A stretch of 58,781 nt of DNA. Origin: Actinomycetes bacterium (lineage in GTDB: Bacteria; Actinomycetota; Acidimicrobiia; Acidimicrobiales; JAJYXR01). The stretch lies in assembly GCA_021801525.1 (NCBI GenBank), contig JAJYXW010000149.1, forward strand, positions 1 through 58,781, written 5' to 3'. The notes under the pieces were generated by a model. That model did not search any database, was not told where the DNA came from, and was given only the letters and a program-made list of their open reading frames with translations. Shown piece by piece: positions 14,657 through 22,566 of this stretch. How positions within the stretch are numbered: position 1 is the stretch's first letter; each line of letters starts with the position of its first letter. The translations under genes and the position numbers were made by a program.

Positions 14657-16386
14657 GCCAGACCCGGTCTAACAACCTGCCCCGGCAGGGCCTCGCCCAG
14701 CAGCTCGCCGTCTCGCACTATGGGCACGCCATTCACGATCGTCCAGTAGATGCCTCGCGGCCTGGCGGAGTAGCGGGCCTCCCCGCCGGGGAGGTCGCGC
14801 ACTTGCCGCTTGGAGGCGAGGCCGACTGTGTCGGGGTCGAACACGAAGATGTCGGCCCAGTACCCCGGAAGGAGCATGCCCCGGTTCTGGAAGCCGAGCA
14901 GGGCTGCCGGAACCTGGGTGATCTGCCGAATACCTTCCTCCAGGGTCCACAGCTGCTTCTCGCGTACCCAGAAATCGAGGAACGCGCTGGACCAGTCCGC
15001 TCCGTCGTCCCTGTCGAGGTGGGCTCCGCCGTCGGACACCCCGATGATCATTGCCGGGTGCCGTTGACCCGCAGCGACGGCCTCTTCCCAGGCACGGTTC
15101 TTGCTCACGTAGCGGAACACAGTCTGGAGGTTCTCCGACACTGCGAGATCGAGCATCGCGTCAGCCGGAGCGACGCCGAGCTCGGCGGCCACGTCGGCAA
15201 CCGAGCGATGGAGGAACTTTTCATGCTCGGACAGGACCACCTCGTCGACGAACACGACCTTCCAGCCTGGTGGAGGAAGGGTCGAGCCGGCTGAAGCATC
15301 CCGGTTGGGCCGCTCGACCGCCTCGCGCATTCGGTCACGTGCCGAGGGGTCCGCGAGGATGGCGAGCTTCTCGCGCACCGAAGGCCCCGGACGGACGGCC
15401 TCGTGCCATGCGGGAACCCCTTCGTAGAGGTTGGTTCCCTGGTCGAGCCGGAAGTCACGGTCGAATGGGTGGTTACGCAGCAACGAGAACACCCCCACTC
15501 CCTGGCGCCCGGCATCCTCGATCCACGCCGCCACGTCCTCCCACCCCGCTCCCGGGACGTCGACCTTGGAGCGGCCACCAAGCCCCTGGAGCACGATGGG
15601 TAGGCGGCTCAGCTTCCCGAGGCGCACCAGCAGCTCCTTGTCCTCGTCGTCGAGGCCGCCGATGGCGCTCCTGTGCAGGTACGAGATCGACCCTCCGCGA
15701 TGGCGACCTGCCTCGGCGCAGAGAACCTCGAGCTCGGCGATCGAGGCGAAACGGCTGGGAACAGGCCTGCCGTCCCCGTCGAGCTGGGTAGGTCCGTGAG
15801 AGGACGAGAACCCTGCAGCGCCAGCCTGCATGGCTTCGCGGACGACGAGCCGCATCTTCTCCACCTCTTCGTCCGTGGCTTCGCGCTCCGACCCCGCCTC
15901 GCCCATGACGAAGCGCCTGACGGCCGAGTGGCCCACGTAACAGGCCATGTTGACGCCGAGACGACCCTCCATGGTCGCGAGGAGCTCGGGAAAGCTCTCG
16001 AAGCACCAGTCGACAGCCGAGAGGGCAACGGGGGACATCCCCTCGACCTTCGCGAACATGCGGCCGAGGAACTCGCGCTGATCCGGCCTGTTGGGCGCCA
16101 CGGAGAATCCACAGTTCCCGGCGAGGACCGTCGTAACGCCGTGGTAACAGGACGAAGTCGCGTAGGGCTCGAAGGTGAGCTGCGGATCGTAGTGCGTGTG
16201 CGCGTCTACGATCCCCGGAGCTACGTAGAGGCCGTCGGCGTCGATCACCTGCGCGGCTTCGTCGGAGTCGATGAAGCCCATCCTCGCTATGCGACCGTCC
16301 TTCACCCCGATGTCTACTCGCCTGCGAGCCAGCCCGGTGCCGTCCACGGCGATCCCCCCCATTACGGCCAAGTCGAATGTGCTCAC
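14653..16386 (-). CDS. N-acyl-D-amino-acid deacylase-type amidohydrolase
   Basis: A 577-residue amidohydrolase-3 / D-aminoacylase-type enzyme. Metal-binding VDAHTHYD lies near residues 60-67; GVTTVLAGNCGFSVAP carries the D-aminoacylase Cys ligand; SSSHGP and VGHSAVRR follow; the C-terminal Asp is in GVSDGGAHLDRDD; the final beta-sandwich has GYWADIFVFDPDTVG. Actinobacterial paralogues of this subgroup are common beside lipid and sterol catabolic genes, and their substrates are mostly unknown. Translationally coupled (ATGA) to the cyclase-family gene, so both may open or hydrolyse a shared cyclic amide or lactone; that is inference. Confidence 0.9.
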   Translation of the reverse strand: MSTFDLAVMGGIAVDGTGLARRRVDIGVKDGRIARMGFIDSDEAAQVIDADGLYVAPGIVDAHTHYDPQLTFEPYATSSCYHGVTTVLAGNCGFSVAPNRPDQREFLGRMFAKVEGMSPVALSAVDWCFESFPELLATMEGRLGVNMACYVGHSAVRRFVMGEAGSEREATDEEVEKMRLVVREAMQAGAAGFSSSHGPTQLDGDGRPVPSRFASIAELEVLCAEAGRHRGGSISYLHRSAIGGLDDEDKELLVRLGKLSRLPIVLQGLGGRSKVDVPGAGWEDVAAWIEDAGRQGVGVFSLLRNHPFDRDFRLDQGTNLYEGVPAWHEAVRPGPSVREKLAILADPSARDRMREAVERPNRDASAGSTLPPPGWKVVFVDEVVLSEHEKFLHRSVADVAAELGVAPADAMLDLAVSENLQTVFRYVSKNRAWEEAVAAGQRHPAMIIGVSDGGAHLDRDDGADWSSAFLDFWVREKQLWTLEEGIRQITQVPAALLGFQNRGMLLPGYWADIFVFDPDTVGLASKRQVRDLPGGEARYSARPRGIYWTIVNGVPIVRDGELLGEALPGQVVRPGLA

Positions 16387-16411
16387 CGGATGCTCCTCTT
16401 GCTCAGGGCTG

Positions 16412-16476
16412 CCACAGGACTGCCTTTCTCAGGACGACCGGGCCACTACCACAGGACTGCCTTTCTCAGGAGGACC
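16412..16476. repeat. 37-bp-period duplication of the aldehyde dehydrogenase 3' end
   Basis: A 28-bp sequence beginning CCACAGGACTGCCTTTCTCA occurs at 16412-16439 and 16449-16476 with one difference. The second copy contains the last codons and stop of the aldehyde dehydrogenase gene, so the first copy duplicates a gene end into the spacer. Confidence 0.9.
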
Positions 16477-18055
16477 ACACGACAGCTTGGAGCTCCGAGT
16501 ACGCCTCCAGGCCGTAGTCCCCTCCGTCGCGTCCCATGCCAGACAGCTTGAAACCGCCAAATGGCGCCTCGTGGTTGCGCTGGGCGGTGTTCACACCGAC
16601 GTGGCCGGCCCGGAGCCGCTTCGCCACCCCGAAAGCCCGCGCCGTGTCGGCCGAGAACACGTAGTCGTAGAGCCCGAAGTCGCTGTCGTTGGCGACTGCG
16701 ATCGCATCTTCCTCGTCATCGACGCGGATCGCCACGACAACGGGCCCGAATATCTCCTCGCGTGCGACTGTCATGTCGTTGGCCCCTGCGAGCAGTGTCG
16801 GCTCCACGTAGTAACCGCGATCGAGATGGGGCGGACGGCCCCCGCCGGAGAGCACCTCGGCCCCCTCTGCGCGCCCGGCAGCCAGGTACCTCTCCACGCG
16901 CTCGCGTTGTGCGGCAGAGATCAGCGGACCCACCACGGTCGATGGATCGGTCGGGTCGCCGACCTTCAGCATCGCGGCCAGAGCACCCAGCTTCTCCACG
17001 ACCTGGTCGTAGACGCCCGCGTGCACGACGGCACGCGTGGGCGCCGTGCAGATCTGGCCCGAGTGGAAAGACCACGTCGACCCTATGCAGCCTACGGCTG
17101 CCTGGATGTCCGCATCGTCGAGAACTATGCAGGCGCCTTTCCCCCCTAGCTCGAGGAGGAGCCGCTTCATCGTGTGCGCGCCTGCCTCGGCTATGCGCGT
17201 GCCAACCGATGTCGAGCCGGTGAAGCTGACCATGTCCACCGCCGGGGAGGTGACCAGCGCCTCCGCCGGCCCGGCGCCCGAGGCCGTCACCAGGTTTACT
17301 ACCCCCGGAGGGAACCCGACCTCGTCGAGCACCCTGACGAGCTCGACCACGGCAAGAGGGTCCTGGGGAGCCGGCTTCACGACAACGGTGTTGCCTGCAG
17401 CGAGGGCCGGTGCCACCTTGCCGGCCATGTTCACCATGGGAAAGTTGTAGGAAGTTATGCACGCCACCACTCCCACCGGCTGGCGCAGCACGGCCGCGCT
17501 AACGAGGCCACCGGGGGCGAGCGGGGTAGATGGCACCACCTGCGCCGGCAGGGCTCTCTGCAGCACGGGGCGAGGATCTCTGGAGTACCGCTCGAAGCGG
17601 TCCGCCGCCACGGGTACCTGCATGCGCGAGCCGACGGAGAAGGTGGCGCCCGTCTCGGCGATCACGAGCGGAAGCAGCTCGCGAGCCCGCTCGCGTATGG
17701 CCCCGGCAGCCTTGGCCATGAGCTCGAGCCGACGCTCGAGCGGCGTAGCAGCCCAAGCGGGCAGGGCGTCGCTGGCTGCCTGGACTGCCGCCTCGGCGTC
17801 CTCGACAGTCGACTCGGGCGCGTGCCCTACCACCTCCTCCGTGGCGGGGTTGAGCACCACGTAGGTGCCCCCGGAGGCCGGGAGCCACTTGCCCCCGATC
17901 AGCAGATCGCGCTCGACAACCTGGCCTGGCTGGGCTCGGCCTGGCTGGGCTCGGCCTGGCTGGGCTCGGCCTGGCTGGGCTCGGCCTGGCTGGGCGCGCT
18001 CGCCGGTGGACACACGAGTGGCAGGGACAGCGGCTCGGGTGGTGCTCTCGGCCAT
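16466..18055 (-). CDS. NAD(P)-dependent aldehyde dehydrogenase with AQPGR-repeat N terminus
   Basis: A 529-residue aldehyde dehydrogenase. Catalytic Cys lies in SGQICTAPTR, the general-base Glu in LLELGGKGA, the transition-state Asn in TSYNFPMVN and the cofactor loop in SFTGSTSVGTRIAEAG. The enzyme core starts near residue 48; before it come five AQPGR pentapeptides encoded by a 15-bp array. TATTAT lies 8 nt upstream of the ATG, a leaderless-type promoter, and a CTGAC-N5-GTCAG palindrome sits at -16 to -30. It would oxidise an aldehyde, perhaps from side-chain or alcohol catabolism. The 3' end is duplicated downstream. Confidence 0.93.
   Translation of the reverse strand: MAESTTRAAVPATRVSTGERAQPGRAQPGRAQPGRAQPGRAQPGQVVERDLLIGGKWLPASGGTYVVLNPATEEVVGHAPESTVEDAEAAVQAASDALPAWAATPLERRLELMAKAAGAIRERARELLPLVIAETGATFSVGSRMQVPVAADRFERYSRDPRPVLQRALPAQVVPSTPLAPGGLVSAAVLRQPVGVVACITSYNFPMVNMAGKVAPALAAGNTVVVKPAPQDPLAVVELVRVLDEVGFPPGVVNLVTASGAGPAEALVTSPAVDMVSFTGSTSVGTRIAEAGAHTMKRLLLELGGKGACIVLDDADIQAAVGCIGSTWSFHSGQICTAPTRAVVHAGVYDQVVEKLGALAAMLKVGDPTDPSTVVGPLISAAQRERVERYLAAGRAEGAEVLSGGGRPPHLDRGYYVEPTLLAGANDMTVAREEIFGPVVVAIRVDDEEDAIAVANDSDFGLYDYVFSADTARAFGVAKRLRAGHVGVNTAQRNHEAPFGGFKLSGMGRDGGDYGLEAYSELQAVVWSS
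17926..17998. repeat. 15-bp in-frame tandem repeat in aldehyde dehydrogenase
   Basis: Four exact copies of CTGGCTGGGCTCGGC and a partial fifth encode the AQPGR pentapeptides just ahead of the enzyme core. Confidence 0.96.
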
Positions 18056-18070
18056 GGTCGGTCATAATAG

Positions 18071-18085
18071 CTGACGTGCCGTCAG
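18071..18085. promoter_or_regulatory. CTGAC-N5-GTCAG operator-like palindrome (site A)
   Basis: CTGACGTGCCGTCAG, perfect 5-bp arms (6-bp counting the next pair), at -16 to -30 from the aldehyde dehydrogenase ATG and one base away from its TATTAT box. It is shared with the divergent ltp2-like gene (start 18183). Confidence 0.7.
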
Positions 18086-18182
18086 ATTGGGTCACCACCG
18101 CTCCAGGCGGCCATCCACGTGCTGCATCGCCGCTTGCTCTGGCGCCGCGAGAGCGCCCGATCCTGATAGCGTTCTGCCCCCG

Positions 18183-19343
18183 ATGACCCGAAGCTCCGTC
18201 TTTCGCGATGCAACCGTCATAGCGGGGGTCGCATCCACCCCGTTCGCCAAGCACCTCGAGCCCTCCGAAGCCGAGCTCGCCTGCACGGCCATTGTCGCTG
18301 CCTGCGCGGACGCCGGGATCGACCCCTCCGAGGTGGACGCCTTGTGCTCCTACACGATGGAGGAGACCGAGGAGGTGGAGATCGCGCGCAACATCGGCTG
18401 CGGAGACGTCACCTTCTTCAGCCAGGTCGGATACGGTGGCGGCGCCGGGTGCGGGACAGTCGGCCACGCAGCTATGGCCGTGGCAACCGGCCAGGCCGAG
18501 GTAGCGGTGGCCTGGCGGTCGAGAAAGCGAGGCTCGGGACCAAGGCCTTGGACCAACACGACTTCGCCGCTGCAGACACCGGCCCAGTGGACCCGCCCTT
18601 TCGGGTTGCTGCGCCCTGTCGACGAGATTGCCATGCTCACCCGTCGCTACATGCACGAGTACGGCGCTACGCGCGACCACCTGGCGAACGTCGCAATGGC
18701 CGTGCGCAGGCATGCGAACCTCAACCCTGCAGCCATAATGCACGACCGCCCGATGACCCGTGAGGACTACATGTCGGCACGTTGGATATCGGAGCCGCTA
18801 TGCCTGTACGACAACTGCCTCGAAACCGACGGCGCGCTCGCCTGTGTCGTGGTGGCCGCCGACCGGGCACCCGACCTGCCGCACCCTGCCGTCTACGTGC
18901 ATGCGTTCGCCCAGGGCCTGCCCCCCGAGCACCAGACGATGGTGAACTACTTCTGCGACGACCCGCTCACTGGCCCGGCGTGGGCATGCGCCAAGCGCCT
19001 CTGGGCAAACGCCGACTTCGGACCCGCGGACGTGGACGTGCTCCAGATCTATGACGCCTTCAGCCCCCTGGTGCTCCTGTCGCTCGAGGGGTATGGCTTC
19101 TGCAAGCGCGGCGAGGCCGCCGGCCTCACGGAGAACGGCAATCTGGAGTTCGACCGTGGCAAGCACCCGGTCAACACCTCGGGCGGGGGGTTGTCGGAGG
19201 CTTACGTCCATGGCTTCAACCTGATAGTCGAGGGAGTGCGCCAGATGCGTGGGACGTCGACGGCCCAGGTGGAGGGAGCGGAGACCTGCCTGGTCACCTC
19301 AGGTGAAGGGGTCCCGACCAGTGCGCTCCTGCTCCGGCGATGA
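18183..19343 (+). CDS. Ltp2-like steroid side-chain retro-aldolase
   Basis: A 386-residue thiolase-superfamily protein close to M. tuberculosis Ltp2 (Rv3540c), which with a DUF35 partner cleaves the 17-hydroxy side-chain CoA ester to a 17-ketosteroid and propionyl-CoA. Shared segments include GDVTFFSQVGYGGGAGCGTV, AMAVATGQAEVAVAWR, RRYMHEYGATRDHLANVA, SARWISEPLCLYDNCLETDG, and a GGGLSEAYVHGFN...EGVRQMRGTS end. The start chosen is ATG 18183, because the in-frame sequence before it is low in conservation. A DUF35 gene follows 132 nt downstream. Divergent from the aldehyde dehydrogenase with operator-like site A between them. Confidence 0.87.
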   Translation: MTRSSVFRDATVIAGVASTPFAKHLEPSEAELACTAIVAACADAGIDPSEVDALCSYTMEETEEVEIARNIGCGDVTFFSQVGYGGGAGCGTVGHAAMAVATGQAEVAVAWRSRKRGSGPRPWTNTTSPLQTPAQWTRPFGLLRPVDEIAMLTRRYMHEYGATRDHLANVAMAVRRHANLNPAAIMHDRPMTREDYMSARWISEPLCLYDNCLETDGALACVVVAADRAPDLPHPAVYVHAFAQGLPPEHQTMVNYFCDDPLTGPAWACAKRLWANADFGPADVDVLQIYDAFSPLVLLSLEGYGFCKRGEAAGLTENGNLEFDRGKHPVNTSGGGLSEAYVHGFNLIVEGVRQMRGTSTAQVEGAETCLVTSGEGVPTSALLLRR

Positions 19344-19475
19344 TCTGCCCTCCCACGTACAAGGACCTTCGCAGGTACACGGCGTTTTCCTCACCGGAAG
19401 GGCAGCCCGTATTTCGCCCTGCGACCCTGGATCTGTCGCGCCGTGCAACCCCGGGTTTCGGGAAAGGAGAGGCGG

Positions 19476-19940
19476 ATGGCCAGCACCACTGACGGCTTCA
19501 TGATGCCGCTTGTCGCAGAGGAAGCAGCCGGCTTCTGGGAAGGGACCGCCGCTGGCGAGCTTCGCATGCAGGCCTGCTCGTCATGTGGCACGCTCCGATT
19601 CCCGCCGAGGCCGATGTGCCCTCGCTGCCGCTCGACCGAGCGGCACTGGCAGGCGGTCTCGAGCTCGGCAACGGTTTGGTCCTTCGTGGTGCCACATCCT
19701 CCCCTGCTGCCCGCCTATCAGGCCGTATCGCCCTACGCCGTAGCCGTGGTGGCTCTCGACGAGGACCCCAGGCTGCGCCTCGTCGGAAACCTGCTGGACA
19801 CTCCCGATGGCGGCATCGGCCAGGTGGACCCTGCGAGCGTCAAGATAGGGGAGGCGGTAGACGCCGTGTTCGTCACCCTACATGGCGACAACGGGAGCCA
19901 GGTAACGGTGCCGCGCTGGCTGAGAAGGCACGCCAGCTGA
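19476..19940 (+). CDS. DUF35 zinc-ribbon/OB-fold partner protein
   Basis: A 154-residue DUF35 protein with an intact zinc ribbon (CSSCGTLRFPPRPMCPRCRS, about 32-51) followed by the OB fold (VWSFVVPHPPLLPAYQAVSPYAVAVVAL). The start is ATG 19476 with GGAGAGG 5 nt upstream. It lies directly after the ltp2-like gene. In mycobacteria the Ltp2 aldolase works only with the DUF35 domain of ChsH2, so this is the likely activating subunit here as a separate polypeptide. The last residues (WLRRHAS) run straight into a non-coding repeat array. Confidence 0.9.
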   Translation: MASTTDGFMMPLVAEEAAGFWEGTAAGELRMQACSSCGTLRFPPRPMCPRCRSTERHWQAVSSSATVWSFVVPHPPLLPAYQAVSPYAVAVVALDEDPRLRLVGNLLDTPDGGIGQVDPASVKIGEAVDAVFVTLHGDNGSQVTVPRWLRRHAS

Positions 19941-19943
19941 GGA

Positions 19944-20040
19944 CAAGGGCCGGCTCGGGACAAGGGCCGGCTCGGGACAAGGGCCGGGTGGGTGGCAAGG
20001 GCCGGCTCGGGACAAGGGCCGGGTGGGTGGCAAGGGCCGA
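19944..20040. repeat. Intergenic 17/18-bp tandem repeat
   Basis: Five units beginning CAAGGGCCGG (three of 17 bp, CAAGGGCCGGCTCGGGA, and two of 18 bp, CAAGGGCCGGGTGGGTGG, partly alternating) and a partial sixth, between the stop codons of the convergent DUF35 gene and the small membrane protein gene. Confidence 0.93.
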
Positions 20041-20056
20041 GAAGGCGACGGTCCGC

Positions 20057-20317
20057 TCAGGGGCGTGCGGCGGTGTGGCTCGCCTTGACCCCAACTCCCG
20101 GAGCTTCCCTGGCGCGCTCGCGGAGCATCTTCTCGTACGCGGCGATCTTCCGGCCTTCCTCCTGTGCCTTGAGCTGCTGAGCGACGTCGTGGCGACCCGC
20201 TGCCAAGGTGAACCCATCAGCCACGACGAGCCCGCCCACCACCGCGACAACTCCGATCACCACACCGGCACGCTTTGCTGCACTCACTCGAGCCAAGCTA
20301 CCAAGTCGCTGCGGCAA
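20057..20317 (-). CDS. Small single-span membrane protein
   Basis: An 86-residue hypothetical protein. Residues about 17-34 (AGVVIGVVAVVGGLVVAD) form one membrane helix; the following ~35 residues are charged and helical (VAQQLKAQEEGRKIAAYEKMLRERA), likely a short amphipathic or coiled segment. A later start at VSAAKRAG is possible. No family recognised. It faces the DUF35 gene tail to tail. Confidence 0.55.
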   Translation of the reverse strand: MPQRLGSLARVSAAKRAGVVIGVVAVVGGLVVADGFTLAAGRHDVAQQLKAQEEGRKIAAYEKMLRERAREAPGVGVKASHTAARP

Positions 20318-20481
20318 GCCGTTGGCACCGGTGGCAACCCCCTCGCCTGCGCGTGGAGCTAGCCATCTTCATCCACGACCGTGAACAGTGCTAGGCGGCA
20401 CTCGAGCCGACAGACCGGGAACGCACTCAGGGCTCACGGGCAGGGATCGCGGGCAAGAACGGTCTCGGGATGCTCGCCCGC

Positions 20482-21297
20482 TCAGCGGGCACGCGGCGCC
20501 ACGAGGGAGTACACCATCGTGACCGAAGCGCTCTGCTGCTCGGTGCCCGGCGACAGGGGAACAGAAGCAGACGGTGCAGCCAGGCTGCCGGCCGCGATGC
20601 CGTTGTAGCCGTACGCGGGCGCATGCACGACGTTCGGCACGGAAGCGTCGTCGGTGATGGAGCACACCGGTCCCAGACGTTCACCTGCTGCCGTGGCCAT
20701 CGCCTGCGCGTGGCTCACTGCCTGCTTCACCGCGTCAGCCCGGGCCTGGTCCTGTAGGGATCTCGGGTCTTGCACCGAGAAGGAGAGCGCGTCGATGCGA
20801 ACCGCGTTCCCCGCCGCTGCCCCGAGGGAGTCGACCACGCTGCCGGCTGTCGCGAGATCGTGGATCTTCGCGGTGACTGTGTTGCTCACCGAATAGCCCG
20901 TGAGCGTCTGCACCCCGTGCGGGTAGTTGTACTGGGGCTGGATGGAGAGCCCCGAGGTCTGTATGTCCTTGCTCGCGACACCTCCGTGAACGAGGGCGGC
21001 GCTGAGCGCCGCAGTCTTCGCGTTGTCGTCGGCCAGGGCAGACGACGCAGACGGCTTGGTCACGTCCACCTCGACCACCACGGTAAGCAGGTTGGGCGGC
21101 GCGCTCGCAAGCCCGTTGCCCTGAAGGGTGAGCTTCGGCGACCCAGCCGAGCACGACGGTGGGGCCGCTGCCGCAGATGCCTGCGAGCTGCAAGCAGCAA
21201 GGGTGGAACCTGCGGCAAGCGCCACGGCACCGAGCGCCACGGCACCGAGCGGTCGCCGTCGGGACACGCCCGTGATCGTACTGGTCGACTTCATCAT
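20482..21297 (-). CDS. SIMPL-domain (DUF541) lipoprotein
   Basis: A 271-residue secreted protein. The start is the first of two ATGs at 21297, with GGAGG 5 nt upstream. The signal peptide has twin arginines (RRRPLG) and two tandem LGAVA units, and ends in the lipobox LAAC, so it is lipidated and anchored outside the membrane. The mature part is a SIMPL domain: LTLQGNGLASAPPNLLTVVVEV, ALVHGGVASKDIQTSGLSIQPQYNY and a C-terminal SASVTMVYSL strand. The family is found in many bacterial envelopes; molecular role unclear. Confidence 0.88.
   Translation of the reverse strand: MMKSTSTITGVSRRRPLGAVALGAVALAAGSTLAACSSQASAAAAPPSCSAGSPKLTLQGNGLASAPPNLLTVVVEVDVTKPSASSALADDNAKTAALSAALVHGGVASKDIQTSGLSIQPQYNYPHGVQTLTGYSVSNTVTAKIHDLATAGSVVDSLGAAAGNAVRIDALSFSVQDPRSLQDQARADAVKQAVSHAQAMATAAGERLGPVCSITDDASVPNVVHAPAYGYNGIAAGSLAAPSASVPLSPGTEQQSASVTMVYSLVAPRAR
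21221..21250. repeat. 15-bp duplication in SIMPL signal peptide
   Basis: GCCACGGCACCGAGC is present twice in tandem (21221-21235 and 21236-21250), lengthening the hydrophobic core of the signal peptide by one LGAVA unit. Confidence 0.9.
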
Positions 21298-21447
21298 GTC
21301 TACCTCCATCTGCTGCAAGCTCCGGCCGGCGAAGACCGGCGGCACGGCAGGCTTGTAGCGTTGGCGTCCTGTGATCTTCGACGCACGAAGGGCGGGTATA
21401 GTTCCCGCCTCGGTCGAAGGGCTCCTGCACGCTCCGCACCGGGCGCC

Positions 21448-22560
21448 TCAGAGACGGCTAGCCACCACCTCCTCGAGCTCGCCCGCGCCAGGCATGGCGC
21501 TGGCCAGCACTCGAGAGCGGGCAAGGTACAGGTGAGCAGGTATCTCCCAGGTGAACCCCATGCCACCGTGGACCTGGATGCAAGCCTTCGAGCATGCCAG
21601 GGCTGCGCGCGTGGCGAGCAACGCGGCCCCTGCAACTGATCTAACCGGGTCGCCGACCCCGGGTTGATCGATAGCCAAGGCCGCCGCATGGAGAGCGCAT
21701 CGCGACTCCTCCACGCGGACGAGCATGTCGGCGCAGATGTGCTTCACTGCCTGGAACGAGCCAACGGGCCGTCCGAACTGTCGTCGCTGCATTGCGTAGG
21801 CCACAGCCATGTCCAGGGTTGCCGCGGCCACACCTACGCACAGGGCAGCGCCGAGCAGCACCTCCTCCGACCGCCACCTCCTCGAGTGCTCGGGGCCGCC
21901 GACTTCTTCGCCCTCGGGCAGCCGGGCTACGCGCCAGAGCGGCGTAAGCGGGTCGAGCGACCGATCCACGGGCTCTGCGTCGACAACCCGGGGGTCCACG
22001 ACCTGCAGGCAACGCTCACTCACTACGACGAGGGCGTCGAGGGAAGCGAGGTGCTCCACAAGAATGCCGTCCCGGCCCCGCCCGCTGCCGGGAAAGCTGC
22101 CCCCGGCACGTTCCCAGCTATCCCCGAGGTGGATTTGGCCGACCAGGGCAACACCTGCACGCACCTGTCCTGCCAGCAGACCTCCCGCCGGCAGCGGACC
22201 TCCCGCCGGCAGCGGACCTCCCGCCGGCAGCGGGGATCCGGCATTTCCCTCGGTCCCCCCTGTCATACCAATGATGCTTGCTGCCAGCTCGGAGGCCACG
22301 AGCGGGCCGGGTACCAGGGCCCGGCCCAGCTCCTCGAAGACGACCGAAACTGCCGCGGCGCCGAGCCCCAGGCCCCCGCCATCCTCGGAAGTGCGCAGAG
22401 AGAACACGCCGGCCTCGGCCAGCTCGCGCCAGGATTCCCGGTCGACGGTGTCCGGCTGGAGCTCTCGGGAACGAAGCGACTCCAGGGGAAAGCGGTTCGC
22501 GCAAATGCTCCTAAGCGCCCGCGCCAGCGCCCCCTCGTCCTCGGAAAGCTCGAAGTCCAC
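21448..22560 (-). CDS. Acyl-CoA dehydrogenase, short-type partner subunit
   Basis: A 370-residue flavin acyl-CoA dehydrogenase-like subunit. The N-terminal helical domain (MDFELSEDEGALARALRSIC) and C-terminal helices (YAMQRRQFGRPVGSFQAVKH, QVHGGMGFTWEIPAHLYLAR) are recognisable; the middle beta domain is poorly conserved. A PLPAGG hexapeptide array is inserted near residues 109-128. Such degenerate subunits pair with a canonical one in heterotetrameric enzymes of sterol side-chain catabolism (for example ChsE1-ChsE2). The gene begins 6 nt after the neighbouring canonical subunit ends, supporting a pair. Confidence 0.87.
   Translation of the reverse strand: MDFELSEDEGALARALRSICANRFPLESLRSRELQPDTVDRESWRELAEAGVFSLRTSEDGGGLGLGAAAVSVVFEELGRALVPGPLVASELAASIIGMTGGTEGNAGSPLPAGGPLPAGGPLPAGGLLAGQVRAGVALVGQIHLGDSWERAGGSFPGSGRGRDGILVEHLASLDALVVVSERCLQVVDPRVVDAEPVDRSLDPLTPLWRVARLPEGEEVGGPEHSRRWRSEEVLLGAALCVGVAAATLDMAVAYAMQRRQFGRPVGSFQAVKHICADMLVRVEESRCALHAAALAIDQPGVGDPVRSVAGAALLATRAALACSKACIQVHGGMGFTWEIPAHLYLARSRVLASAMPGAGELEEVVASRL
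22180..22233. repeat. 18-bp in-frame tandem repeat in acyl-CoA dehydrogenase
   Basis: Three copies of ACCTCCCGCCGGCAGCGG encode consecutive PLPAGG units between the N-terminal and middle domains of the partner subunit. Confidence 0.95.
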
Positions 22561-22566
22561 GAGCGG

